Below the pieces are notes generated by a model that was given only the letters and a program-made list of their open reading frames with translations, did not search any database and had not been told where the DNA came from. From positions 1,674,001 to 1,738,000 of the forward strand of contig NZ_CP146091.1 of the NCBI RefSeq assembly GCF_037023145.1: a stretch of 64,000 bases of DNA. Direction: 5' to 3'. Position numbers and translations under genes: made by a program. This document shows, piece by piece, positions 8,940 to 17,493 of the stretch. The stretch is from Ralstonia sp. RRA. GTDB taxonomy: Bacteria > Pseudomonadota > Gammaproteobacteria > Burkholderiales > Burkholderiaceae. The stretch's first letter is position 1; each line of letters opens with the position of its first letter.

Positions 8940-10331
8940 ATGCAACAACCCGCACGGCGGACGGCGTCCGCTTTTGCCATCACGCTGCTTTGCTGCACCG
9001 GACTGACCATGACCCTGGAAGGATGCGCCTCCAACTCCGCGCCGGCCGCGGAGACGCCCACCGCCGTGCAGGCACCGCCTGCCCCGAACCCTCCGGTGCA
9101 GAAACCCCTCACGGCTGATGAATCCGACCCGAACAAGATGGGCTGGATGCAGGGCTTCCCGCCGCCGCCCGATCGCATCATCCGCTTCGACCTGGCCGGC
9201 AACATGTTCCCCCGCACGCGCTATGGCTACAGCCACGTGCGTGAATTCGTGCCGACACGCGCGGTTTGGCACGGCGATGGCCCGGTTAGCAAGCTGCCGC
9301 GCGCTGAACGCGATATCAACGGCGTGCTGTTCACCGACCCTGAGGGCGTGCGCCGCACTTTTGCCGAAGCCCTGAAGCTGACCTACACCGACGGCATCCT
9401 CGTCATGCACAAGGGCAAGGTGGTGTACGAGCGCTACTTTGGCGCGCTCGATGCGCACACACAGCACATTGCCATGTCGGTCACGAAATCGTTTGTAGGC
9501 ACGCTGGCCGCCATGCTGGTGGCAGACGGCAAGCTCGATCCGGCCGCGCCTGTCACGCAATACGTGCCGGAACTCAAGGACAGTGCGTACAGCGATGCCA
9601 CCGTGCGCCAGGTCATGGATATGACTATCGGCGTGCACTATTCCGAAAACTACGCCGACCCGAATGCTGATGTCTGGGCCTACGCCCGTGCCGGCGGCAT
9701 GCTGCCGCGCCCAGCAGGCTACAAAGGGCCGGACAACTTTTACGACTATCTCATCACGCTGAAGAAGGAAGGCGAGCACGGCGAGGCATTCTCGTACAAG
9801 ACCGTCAACGCAGAAGTCCTGGCCTGGATCGTCCGTCGCGCGTCCAACAAATCATTGGCCGCGCTGCTGTCCGAGCGCATCTGGCAACCGATGGGGGCAG
9901 AGAACGATGCGTACTTTGGGGTGGACAGTATCGGCACCGAATCCGGTGGTGGTGGTCTGAACACGACGCTGCGTGATTTGGCCCGCTTTGGCGAGATGAT
10001 CCGCAACGACGGCCGCTTCAACGGCCGCCAGATCCTGCCCAAGAGCGTGATCGACGATATCCGCCGCGGTGGTGATCCTGCCAAGTTTGCCAAGGCCGGC
10101 TACGCCACACTGCCGGGCTGGTCGTACCGCAATATGTGGTGGATCTCGAACAATGCCCACCACGCTTTCGAGGCGCGCGGCATCCATGGCCAAGCGATCT
10201 ATATTGATCCGGTGGCCCAGATGACGGTCGTGCGCTATGCCTCGCACCCCATCGCCGCCAACGGCGCCAACGATCCGATCACGCTGCCGGCCTTTGGTGC
10301 GCTGGCAGATTTCCTCATGCATCAGAAGTGA
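8940..10331 (+). CDS. Lipoprotein serine hydrolase, beta-lactamase class C/EstB/NylB-like
   Basis: The 463-residue protein has a lipoprotein signal: a basic start, a hydrophobic core and LEGCA, with Cys29 as the lipid-anchor residue, followed by a Pro/Ala-rich linker to about residue 60. The catalytic domain carries the Ser-x-x-Lys motif S180-V-T-K183 (AMSVTKSF) of class C beta-lactamases, DD-peptidases and EstB/NylB-type esterases, and a YSEN near the second motif. Position in a lipid-catabolism cluster favours an extracytoplasmic esterase or amidase over antibiotic resistance. The 86-bp gap before it may hold its own promoter. The substrate is unknown. Confidence 0.85.
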   Translation: MQQPARRTASAFAITLLCCTGLTMTLEGCASNSAPAAETPTAVQAPPAPNPPVQKPLTADESDPNKMGWMQGFPPPPDRIIRFDLAGNMFPRTRYGYSHVREFVPTRAVWHGDGPVSKLPRAERDINGVLFTDPEGVRRTFAEALKLTYTDGILVMHKGKVVYERYFGALDAHTQHIAMSVTKSFVGTLAAMLVADGKLDPAAPVTQYVPELKDSAYSDATVRQVMDMTIGVHYSENYADPNADVWAYARAGGMLPRPAGYKGPDNFYDYLITLKKEGEHGEAFSYKTVNAEVLAWIVRRASNKSLAALLSERIWQPMGAENDAYFGVDSIGTESGGGGLNTTLRDLARFGEMIRNDGRFNGRQILPKSVIDDIRRGGDPAKFAKAGYATLPGWSYRNMWWISNNAHHAFEARGIHGQAIYIDPVAQMTVVRYASHPIAANGANDPITLPAFGALADFLMHQK

Positions 10332-10359
10332 CCCATTCGCTTACCTAGGAGTGTTTTTC

Positions 10360-11370
10360 ATGTCGAAGACTTATCAGCGCATCGTTCTGGCGTCCCGTCC
10401 GCAGGGTGCCGTGACGCCGGACAACTTCCGCCTGGAGACGGCCGACATCCCCGAACTGCAGGACGGCCAAGTGCTGGTGCGCAACCATTTCCTATCGCTC
10501 GATCCGTACATGCGCGGCCGCATGAACGACAGCAAGTCGTATGCGCAGCCGCAGCCGCTCGATGAAGTGATGATCGGCGGCACAGTGGGCGTGGTGGAGG
10601 CCTCCAAGAACCCGTCATTTGCCGTGGGCGACAACGTGGTCGGCATGTTCGGCTGGCAGGAAGTAGGCGTGTCGGATGGCCGCGGCATCCAGAAGGTGGA
10701 TACGCGCCACATTCCGCTGTCGGCGTACCTGGGTTCGGTGGGCATGCCCGGCGTGACCGCATGGTACGGCCTGAACAAGATCATGCTGCCGAAGCCGGGC
10801 CAAACCGTGGCGGTGAGCGCCGCATCGGGTGCTGTGGGCAGCGTGGTTGGCCAACTCGCCAAGCTCAAGGGTTGCCGTGCCGTGGGCTTTGCCGGCGGCA
10901 AGGACAAGTGCGACTACGTGGTCAACGAGCTGGGCTTTGATGCCTGCATTGACTACAAGGCCGCCAAGGATCCGAAAGAGCTCTACAAAATGCTCAAGGA
11001 AGCGACGCCCGACGGCATCGACTCGTACTTTGAGAACGTTGGCGGTTCGATTCTGGATGCAGTGCTGTCGCGCATGAACGCCTTCGGCCGGATCGCCATG
11101 TGCGGCATGATCGCCGGCTACGACGGCCAGCCGCTGCCGCTGCAGAACCCGCAACTGATTCTGGTGTCGCGCCTGACCATCGAAGGCTTCATCGTCTCCG
11201 AACACATGGACGTGTGGCCGGAAGCACTGCGCGAGCTGGGTGGCTTCGTGGCACAGGGCAAGCTGAAATTCCGCGAGAGCGTGGCAGACGGTCTGGCAAG
11301 TGCGCCGGAAGCCTTCATAGGTCTGCTCAAGGGCAAGAACTTCGGCAAGCAACTGGTGAAGCTGGTCTGA
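10360..11370 (+). CDS. NADP-dependent MDR oxidoreductase (leukotriene B4 dehydrogenase/YfmJ-like)
   Basis: This 336-residue zinc-independent medium-chain reductase probably reduces an alpha,beta-unsaturated ketone or aldehyde. Family hallmarks are SLDPYMRGRMND near the N-terminus, PGVTAWYGL, and the Rossmann loop AASGAVGSVVGQLAK followed by GFAGGKDKC, a basic environment typical of NADPH users. FENVGGSILDAVLSRMN and GRIAMCGMI also match the prostaglandin reductase-like branch. I chose the ATG at 10360, preceded by TAGGAG, over upstream frames. It sits 28 bp after the serine hydrolase, and a perfect stem-loop follows. Confidence 0.9.
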   Translation: MSKTYQRIVLASRPQGAVTPDNFRLETADIPELQDGQVLVRNHFLSLDPYMRGRMNDSKSYAQPQPLDEVMIGGTVGVVEASKNPSFAVGDNVVGMFGWQEVGVSDGRGIQKVDTRHIPLSAYLGSVGMPGVTAWYGLNKIMLPKPGQTVAVSAASGAVGSVVGQLAKLKGCRAVGFAGGKDKCDYVVNELGFDACIDYKAAKDPKELYKMLKEATPDGIDSYFENVGGSILDAVLSRMNAFGRIAMCGMIAGYDGQPLPLQNPQLILVSRLTIEGFIVSEHMDVWPEALRELGGFVAQGKLKFRESVADGLASAPEAFIGLLKGKNFGKQLVKLV

Positions 11371-11400
11371 CGTTTTGACCTGACGTTTCGACGTCCATGC

Positions 11401-11428
11401 GCGGACTGTCAATCGCTTGACAGTCCGC
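11401..11428 (+). terminator. Perfect 12-bp stem-loop after the MDR oxidoreductase
   Basis: GCGGACTGTCAA (11401-11412) pairs perfectly with TTGACAGTCCGC (11417-11428) around a TCGC loop. No T-run follows, so it may act as a weak or rho-assisted terminator, an RNA-stability element, or a palindromic operator for the aldolase gene 58 bp downstream. Confidence 0.5.
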
Positions 11429-11485
11429 CGGGCGAGGGCCGCAACAGAATGGCTCCACCCACAATCTTTGCGTGAAGGAGACACC

Positions 11486-12334
11486 ATGAACGCACCCGAC
11501 ACCGCCCAAGCCAAGCGGCCCGAAGACATGGCCAGCAGCCTCAGCCCCGAGGCTGCTGCCCGTTATCGCAACCTGCCGCGCCCGCCGCAATTCGCCACCG
11601 TTGCCGAAGAACGCCTGCATCGCAAACAGCGTCTGGCCGCAGCGTTCCGGCTGTTCTCCAAATTCGGTTTCGACGAAGGCGTGGCCGGGCACATTACGGC
11701 GCGCGATCCGGAGCACCAGGACAGCTTCTGGGTGAACCCCTTCGGTGTGCACTTCAGCCAAGTGACGGTGTCGAACCTGATCCGCTGCGATCACCACGGC
11801 AACGTGGTCGAGGGGGATTACCCGGTCAACGCAGCGGCGTTTGCCATTCACTCGCGCGTGCATGGGGCACGGCCAGATGCCGTGGCTGCAGCGCATTCGC
11901 ACAGCACGTATGGCCGCGCGTGGTCGACGCTCGGCCGCAAGCTCGACCCGCTCACGCAAGACGTGTGCGCGTTCTATGGCGACCATGCGGTGTATGACGA
12001 TTTCGGCGGTGTGGTGGTCGAGCTGGATGAAGGCCAGCGCATTGCCGAGGCACTCGGCAACAACAAGGCCGCCATCCTGCAGAACCACGGCCTGCTGACC
12101 GTCGGCAAGACGGTGGACGAGGCGGCCTGGTGGTTCATCACCATGGAGCGCTCCTGCCAGGTGCAACTGCTGGCCGAAGCTGCAGCCGCACGCACCGGCG
12201 AGGCACCGCGTACGATTTCCGATGCCGCTGCGCGGCAGGCGTATTCCATCGTCGGCTCGGCGCAGGCAGGGTGGTTCCAGTTCCAGCCGCTCTATGCCCG
12301 CATCGTCAAAGAACAACCCGATCTGCTCGACTGA
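11486..12334 (+). CDS. Class II aldolase/adducin family protein
   Basis: This 282-residue protein belongs to the class II aldolase/adducin N-terminal family, zinc enzymes related to fuculose-phosphate aldolase. The AAHSHSTYGRAWS segment provides two metal-binding histidines, LQNHGLLTVG a further histidine, and GVAGHITARDPE matches the N-terminal core. Many family members of this kind, in SDR/GST neighbourhoods, have no assigned reaction, so aldolase or decarboxylase chemistry is only a family-level prediction. The start at 11486 follows a clear AAGGAGA Shine-Dalgarno; an in-frame ATG at 11417 lies inside the stem-loop and is unlikely. Confidence 0.85.
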   Translation: MNAPDTAQAKRPEDMASSLSPEAAARYRNLPRPPQFATVAEERLHRKQRLAAAFRLFSKFGFDEGVAGHITARDPEHQDSFWVNPFGVHFSQVTVSNLIRCDHHGNVVEGDYPVNAAAFAIHSRVHGARPDAVAAAHSHSTYGRAWSTLGRKLDPLTQDVCAFYGDHAVYDDFGGVVVELDEGQRIAEALGNNKAAILQNHGLLTVGKTVDEAAWWFITMERSCQVQLLAEAAAARTGEAPRTISDAAARQAYSIVGSAQAGWFQFQPLYARIVKEQPDLLD

Positions 12335-12359
12335 TCGGTCCTAAACACCTGGAGCATCC

Positions 12360-13316
12360 ATGACGGATCTGATTCTGCATCATTACGCCACCTCGCCGTT
12401 TTCAGAGAAGGTGCGTTTGATCCTCGGCTACAAAGACCAGCCGTGGAAGTCCGTCACGGTGCCCGTCATCCTGCCCAAGCCGGATGTGATGCCGCTCACG
12501 GGCGGCTACCGGCGCACGCCGTTTCTGCAGATCGGCGCAGACATCTACTGCGACACCGCGTTGATTGCGCAGGTGCTCGAATCGATTCATCCGCTACCAA
12601 AGCTGGTGCCGTCCGAGCAGGCGGCGGCGATATTTGCCATGGCGCAATGGGCGGATACGACGCTGTTCTGGGCGTCAGCCACCTTTGTCATGCAGCCTGC
12701 CGGTTTTCAAAGTCTGTTCGGCAGCATGCCTGAGGAGTTTGTCAAAGCCTTCGTTGAAGACCGCAAGGCCATGCGCGCAGGCGGTACCGGGCTGCGCACA
12801 CCGCCGCAGGAGGCGGCCTCCACGCTGCATGTCTTCCTCGCGCAACTGGAGCGGCAACTCGCCACCGGTGAGCACATCTTCCTGTTCGGTGAGCAGCCGA
12901 GCGTGGCTGATTTCTCCGTCTACCACTGCCTGTGGTTCATCCGCCGAGCAACGGGCGTGGCGGGCATTCTGGACGCGCATCCGGAGGTCGTGGCGTGGAT
13001 GCATCGCATCGCCGCGTTTGGGCACTCGCAGGCCCAGCCGATGACGCCGGCCGAAGCGCTGGACGTTGCCCGCGCCGCCACACCGCACGCGCTGACCGAG
13101 CCGAACACGCCATTCGACGATCGCTACGGCCTGCCCAAGGGCACACGCGTGACGGTGGCCGCCGTCGACTACGGCGTCGACCCGATCGAAGGCGAGTTGA
13201 TCGTTTCCACCCGCGACACGGTGGGCGTGCTGCGTGAAGACGCACGCGTTGGCAAGGTGGTGGTGCATTTCCCGCGCGTGGGTTACGCCGTGCGCAAGGT
13301 TGAAGCGGCAGGCTAA
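12360..13316 (+). CDS. Glutathione S-transferase family protein with C-terminal extension
   Basis: The 318-residue protein starts with a thioredoxin-like GST domain (HHYATSPFSEKVRLILGYK, with Ser at the likely glutathione-activating position) followed by an all-helical domain to about residue 210. Normal bacterial GSTs end near there. This one continues for about 90 residues, including a beta-rich tail (GTRVTVAAVDYG, EGELIVSTRDTVGVLRED, VVVHFPRVGYAVRKV). It lies 25 bp after the aldolase and in the same operon as an SDR and an epoxide-hydrolase-like protein, which would fit glutathione-dependent handling of an electrophilic intermediate. That role is inference. Confidence 0.84.
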   Translation: MTDLILHHYATSPFSEKVRLILGYKDQPWKSVTVPVILPKPDVMPLTGGYRRTPFLQIGADIYCDTALIAQVLESIHPLPKLVPSEQAAAIFAMAQWADTTLFWASATFVMQPAGFQSLFGSMPEEFVKAFVEDRKAMRAGGTGLRTPPQEAASTLHVFLAQLERQLATGEHIFLFGEQPSVADFSVYHCLWFIRRATGVAGILDAHPEVVAWMHRIAAFGHSQAQPMTPAEALDVARAATPHALTEPNTPFDDRYGLPKGTRVTVAAVDYGVDPIEGELIVSTRDTVGVLREDARVGKVVVHFPRVGYAVRKVEAAG

Positions 13317-13369
13317 GGGGGCTTGCTGTTTCGATCACCTTTCATGACAACAACACGAGAGAGACACGT

Positions 13370-14272
13370 ATGAAGCAATTCGCAGGCGGCGTGGCCGTCA
13401 TCACGGGTGGTGCGTCGGGTTTCGGCAAAGAGTTCGCGAAGAACGCGGCCGGGTTGGGCATGAAGCTGGTGCTGGCCGATATCCAGCAGGACGCGCTGGA
13501 TGCCGCGGTGGCTGAGTTTGCAGCGCAGGGCGTGGAAGTCATCGGCCTGCGCGTTGACGTGTCGAAGGTGGAAGACGTGCAGGCGCTGGCGGATGCCGCC
13601 ATCAAGACGTTCGGCAAGGTCAACCTGCTATTCAACAACGCAGGCGTGGGCGCCGGTGGCCTGATCTGGGAGAACTCCGAGCGCGATTGGGATTGGGTGC
13701 TGGGCGTGAACCTGCACGGCGTGATCCATGGCGTGCGCATCTTCACGCCGCTGATGCTGGCAGCGGCGAAGAAAGACCCGTCGTACGAGGGCCATATCGT
13801 CAACACGGCGTCGATGGCGGGGCTGCTGAATGCGCCGGCCATGGGCATCTACAACGTATCCAAGCACGCGGTGGTGGCGTTGTCCGAATCGCTGTATCAG
13901 GACTTGAGCCTGGTGACCGAACAGATTCATTGCTCGGTGCTGTGCCCGTACTTTGTGCCGACGGGCATTACGAAATCACACCGCAATCGCCCACAGGACC
14001 TCGCCAATACGGCGCCGCCCACGAAATCGCAGCTTGTGTCGCAAGCCATGTCGGACAAGGCGGTCAGCTCCGGCAAGGTGACGGCGGAACAGGTTGGCCA
14101 GATGACGTTTGATGCGATTCGCGATGCGAGCTTCTACATTTACTCGCACCCGCATGCGCTGGCGCCGGTGCAGCATCGTTTTGAAGACATCATCTCGCAG
14201 CGCAACCCGTCAGACCCGTTCGAGGGCAAGCCGGACGTGCGCGCACGCCTAGTGGATGCACTGCGCGACTAA
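13370..14272 (+). CDS. Short-chain dehydrogenase/reductase
   Basis: This 300-residue classical SDR has the cofactor loop TGGASGFGKEF, an Asp at the end of beta-2 (LADIQQD) pointing to NAD(H), NNAG, and the catalytic Ser (NTASMAG) and Tyr/Lys (YNVSKHAVV). The C-terminus is about 40 residues longer than FabG, as in several SDRs annotated for steroid or polyol oxidation. A GAGAGA-type ribosome site precedes the ATG. It is the middle gene of the aldolase-GST-SDR-hydrolase run. The substrate is not predictable. Confidence 0.88.
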   Translation: MKQFAGGVAVITGGASGFGKEFAKNAAGLGMKLVLADIQQDALDAAVAEFAAQGVEVIGLRVDVSKVEDVQALADAAIKTFGKVNLLFNNAGVGAGGLIWENSERDWDWVLGVNLHGVIHGVRIFTPLMLAAAKKDPSYEGHIVNTASMAGLLNAPAMGIYNVSKHAVVALSESLYQDLSLVTEQIHCSVLCPYFVPTGITKSHRNRPQDLANTAPPTKSQLVSQAMSDKAVSSGKVTAEQVGQMTFDAIRDASFYIYSHPHALAPVQHRFEDIISQRNPSDPFEGKPDVRARLVDALRD

Positions 14273-14299
14273 CGCTCACCCCAAGACTCCGGAGCCGCC

Positions 14300-15226
14300 A
14301 TGACCGCCACCACTGCAGCCGCCATCACTGAATCGCAGTTCGCCGATCTGCCCAACGGCACGCGGCTGCATTACGCCAGCGCCGGCAAGCGCGGTGGGCC
14401 GCTGATGCTGTTCGTGCATGGCTTTCCGGAGTTCTGGTACGAGTGGGAAGCACAGCTTGCGGCATTCGGTGATACGCACTTTGCCGTGGCGCCCGATATG
14501 CGCGGCTATAACCTGTCGAGCAAGCCAGCGGCGGTGGATGCGTATCGCCCGAAGCTGCTGGTGCAGGATCTGGTGCAGTTCATCACGGCGCTGGGGTATG
14601 AGCGCGCCATCGTGGTGGCGCACGATTGGGGTGGCGCGATCTGCTGGAACCTGGCAATCCAGCATCCGGAGTTGGTTGAACGGCTGGTGATCGTCAACTC
14701 ACCGCACCCGTGGGTGTTTGCGAATGCGCTGCTGAGCGATCCGGCACAGCAGGCTTCATCGGCGTACATGAACTGGCTGCGCAAACCGGGCTCGGAAGAG
14801 GCGCTGGCCGCCAACGAATTCGAGAAGCTGGAAGGCTTCTTCCACGGCATGGGACAGCCGGTGGCCGAGTGGTTTACGCCGGAGGTGCGGGCACGCTATC
14901 ACGCTGCATGGAGCCAACCGGGCGAGGGCGGCTCGCATGGCCTGACGGGCGGCGTGAACTACTACCGCGCTTCGCCATTGCACCCGCCCACCGAGGGCAC
15001 CGCGCCGCTGCGCATCGACCAGATGCCGCCCGAAGCGTTTGTCGTGAAGGTGCCAACGCTGGTGATCTGGGGCGAGATGGACATGGCGCTGCCGAAGGGC
15101 CTGCTCAACGGGTTGGAGCGCTTTATTCCCGATATGCGTCTTGAGCGCATTCCCAACGGCACGCACTGGGTGGTGCACGAACAGCCGGAGCGCATTACTG
15201 CGTTGATCCGGCCGTTCGTTTCGTAA
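14300..15226 (+). CDS. Alpha/beta hydrolase, epoxide hydrolase-like
   Basis: This 308-residue alpha/beta hydrolase has the oxyanion motif HGFPEFWYEW (40-49), the nucleophile Asp109 in AHDWGGAI and a catalytic His near residue 289 (NGTHWVVHE). An Asp nucleophile with the HGFPE motif is the pattern of soluble epoxide hydrolases and the related fluoroacetate dehalogenases. GGVNYYRAS provides a cap-domain Tyr consistent with epoxide opening. It closes the plus-strand operon, 27 bp after the SDR and convergent with the Fe-alcohol dehydrogenase (13 bp apart). Confidence 0.87.
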   Translation: MTATTAAAITESQFADLPNGTRLHYASAGKRGGPLMLFVHGFPEFWYEWEAQLAAFGDTHFAVAPDMRGYNLSSKPAAVDAYRPKLLVQDLVQFITALGYERAIVVAHDWGGAICWNLAIQHPELVERLVIVNSPHPWVFANALLSDPAQQASSAYMNWLRKPGSEEALAANEFEKLEGFFHGMGQPVAEWFTPEVRARYHAAWSQPGEGGSHGLTGGVNYYRASPLHPPTEGTAPLRIDQMPPEAFVVKVPTLVIWGEMDMALPKGLLNGLERFIPDMRLERIPNGTHWVVHEQPERITALIRPFVS

Positions 15227-15239
15227 CGCGTTCTCAACG

Positions 15240-16388
15240 TTACATCGATTCCGCCAGCATGCGGCGGTAGTCGTCCGCTGTGGCGATGCGCGGGTTGGTC
15301 TTGTGGCAGTGGTCGAGGAGGGCGCCTTCCACTACATGCTCCAGCGCATCTTCCGGCACGCCCATCTGGCGCAGGCCTGTCGGCAAGCCTAGCCGTGCGG
15401 TCAGGTCATGCACGGCCTGGGCGAGGTCGGCGCCCGCCGGCAGATTCATCACACGACGCATGCGCGCATAGCGGTTGTCACGCACCACAGATTCCGCTGT
15501 CTCGTTAAAGCGCAGCACTGCCGGCAGCACCACCGCGTTGAGCGTGCCATGGTGCAGCCCTGTCTTGCCGTTTACCTTCACACCGCCCAGCGGGTGCGAC
15601 AGTGAATGCACGCACCCGAGCCCCTTCTGGAATGCCATCGCGCCCTGCATGGAGGCGCTCATCATGTTCAGCCGCGCATCGCGGTCTGAACCATCACGCG
15701 TGGCGCGCTCGATGTTGGCCCAGGCGCGCTCCAGGCCATCCAGTGCGATACCGTCAGCAGGCGGGTTGAAGGCGGGCGCGAGAAACGTCTCAATGCAGTG
15801 CGCGATGGCATCCATGCCGGTGGCGGCCGTCAGCATGGGCGGCAAGCCGAGCGTCAATTCCGCATCGCAGATGGCAGATTTGGGCAGCAGGTGCCAAGAG
15901 TGAAAGCCAAGCTTGCGGCCGTCCTCCAGGATGATGATGGCGCCGCGCGCCACCTCGCTGCCAGTGCCGGCCGTGGTGGGAATGGCGATCAGCGGTGCCG
16001 CTGCTTCCGTGATCTTTGTGCTGCCACCCTCGATGGTCGCGTAGGTGGTCAGCGGCTCGGGGTGCGTCGCCGCAATGGCAATGCCCTTGGCCAGGTCGAT
16101 CGACGACCCGCCCCCAATGGCGATCAGCCCGTCGCAGCCGGCTTCCTTGTATTGCGCGGTGGCCTTCAGCACCATCGCCTCGGTCGGGTTGGAGGGCGTT
16201 TCGTCGAACACGGTGACGGGCAGCCCACCCGTGGCATCGATGGCCCGCTGGGCCAGCCCGGCGGTGGCCACGCCCTTGTCGGTCACGATCATCGGCCGGC
16301 GGATGCCGACGCGTGCGCATTCGCCCTTCAGTTCGTTGACCGTGCCGAAACCTAGGTGGACGTGGGTGAGGTAGTAGATGAGGGCCAT
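15240..16388 (-). CDS. Iron-containing alcohol dehydrogenase
   Basis: This 382-residue group III alcohol dehydrogenase interconverts an alcohol and an aldehyde or ketone using NAD(P). GGGSSIDLAK is the cofactor-binding loop, and IPTTAGTGSEV follows. The iron ligands are an upstream Asp and His in the DAIAHCIE region plus two His in GCVHSLSHPLGG and LHHGTLNAV. The start at 16388 is chosen over an upstream in-frame ATG at 16466 because the latter would place the start inside the promoter; it also gives the normal family length. Its promoter copies that of the beta-oxidation operon, so it probably oxidises an alcohol feeding that pathway. Confidence 0.9.
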   Translation of the reverse strand: MALIYYLTHVHLGFGTVNELKGECARVGIRRPMIVTDKGVATAGLAQRAIDATGGLPVTVFDETPSNPTEAMVLKATAQYKEAGCDGLIAIGGGSSIDLAKGIAIAATHPEPLTTYATIEGGSTKITEAAAPLIAIPTTAGTGSEVARGAIIILEDGRKLGFHSWHLLPKSAICDAELTLGLPPMLTAATGMDAIAHCIETFLAPAFNPPADGIALDGLERAWANIERATRDGSDRDARLNMMSASMQGAMAFQKGLGCVHSLSHPLGGVKVNGKTGLHHGTLNAVVLPAVLRFNETAESVVRDNRYARMRRVMNLPAGADLAQAVHDLTARLGLPTGLRQMGVPEDALEHVVEGALLDHCHKTNPRIATADDYRRMLAESM

Positions 16389-16455
16389 GCGCTGTCTCCG
16401 AAGGATGTGTGCATCACCCGTCTTGTCGTGCGGGCGTGGTTCAATGGATACTCCG

Positions 16456-16484
16456 ATAATAGCCAAATTAGAACGATCGTTCAG
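16456..16484 (-). promoter_or_regulatory. Fe-ADH promoter with perfect palindromic operator
   Basis: Read on the minus strand, CTGAAC (16484-16479), a 17-bp spacer and TATTAT (16461-16456) form a sigma70 promoter. The perfect 12-bp palindrome GAACGATCGTTC (16471-16482) overlaps the -35 box. Of 29 positions, 22 match the promoter at 1262-1290. The palindrome also lies 13 bp before the divergent esterase start, so one bound repressor could close both genes. Confidence 0.68.
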
Positions 16485-16495
16485 TTCTCGCCCTC

Positions 16496-17470
16496 ATGCA
16501 GCACCCGTCTCTCGACCCGCACGTCGCCCAGTTGCTCGATCTGGTGGCGCGTGCCAAGCGTCCGCCGTTGAATGCGCTCGACCCCGCCGACGCCAAGATC
16601 GCCTACGAAAAGAGCAGCCCGATTGTTGATATCCCAAGCATCCCGCTGGAAGCCGTGCATGACCTGACGGTCTCCGCGCGCGACGGTCATGCGATTCCCA
16701 TCCGTACCTATGCCGCGCGCGAAGCGAGCTGGGCCGATCCGCTGCCGTTGCTGGTGTACTTCCACGGCGGCGGTTTTACGGTGGGCAGCATCAAGACGCA
16801 CGATCAGCTCTGCCGCTCGCTCGCGGCCAAATCCGGGGCGATGGTGTTGTCGGTGGACTATCGGCTCGGGCCTGACTGGAAGTTTCCGACTGCGGCCAAC
16901 GACGCCTTCGACGTGCTGCAGTGGGTGTTCGACGAAGCCGCCACCATCGGCGCAGACCCGGCACGCATCGCGTTCGGTGGCGACAGTGCAGGCGGTACGC
17001 TGGCGGCCGTCACCGCAGTCGAAGCGCGCAACCGTGGCTTTCAGCCGGTGTTGCAACTGCTGATCTACCCCGGCACCACAGCGCGGGAGAACACACCGTC
17101 GCATCGTGAATTCGCCGAGGGCTACCTGCTCACGCAGGAGATGATTCACTGGTTCTTCTCGCAATACCTGCGCGACGATGCCGACCGCGACGACTGGCGC
17201 TTCGCCCCGCTGGATGCCGGTGGTCACGGCGCCGATGTACAGGGCGTGTGCCCCGCGTGGATTGCCGTAGCTGGCTTCGACCCCATCCGCGATGCTGGCA
17301 TTCGCTACGCGAACAAGTTGCGTGCGGCGGAGGTGCCGGTCGAACTGAAGCTGTATGAAGGCATGATCCACGACTTCTTCAAGATCGGCCGCTTTGTGCC
17401 GGCAGTTGAAGATGCTCATCGAGACGCCGCCACGGCACTGCGCCGCGCCTTCGGCACTGAAACTGAGTAA
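16496..17470 (+). CDS. Alpha/beta hydrolase, hormone-sensitive-lipase-type esterase
   Basis: This 324-residue carboxylesterase of the HSL (family IV) group has the oxyanion-hole motif HGGG (90-93, YFHGGGFTVGS), the nucleophile Ser164 in GGDSAGG, an acidic residue in GFDPIRDAG and the catalytic His in GMIHDFF. It should cleave short-chain carboxylic esters in the cytoplasm. It is divergent from the Fe-ADH and shares its operator region. Together an esterase and an alcohol dehydrogenase would release and oxidise an alcohol. The two following genes lie close enough to be co-transcribed. Confidence 0.9.
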   Translation: MQHPSLDPHVAQLLDLVARAKRPPLNALDPADAKIAYEKSSPIVDIPSIPLEAVHDLTVSARDGHAIPIRTYAAREASWADPLPLLVYFHGGGFTVGSIKTHDQLCRSLAAKSGAMVLSVDYRLGPDWKFPTAANDAFDVLQWVFDEAATIGADPARIAFGGDSAGGTLAAVTAVEARNRGFQPVLQLLIYPGTTARENTPSHREFAEGYLLTQEMIHWFFSQYLRDDADRDDWRFAPLDAGGHGADVQGVCPAWIAVAGFDPIRDAGIRYANKLRAAEVPVELKLYEGMIHDFFKIGRFVPAVEDAHRDAATALRRAFGTETE

Positions 17471-17493
17471 CCCCGAACACCAAGGAGACCCGC

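Noticed and set aside
9434..10322. Beta-lactam resistance gene
   Set aside because: The Ser-x-x-Lys motif alone also fits esterases; lipid-catabolism context and the lipoprotein anchor make a resistance call unsafe.
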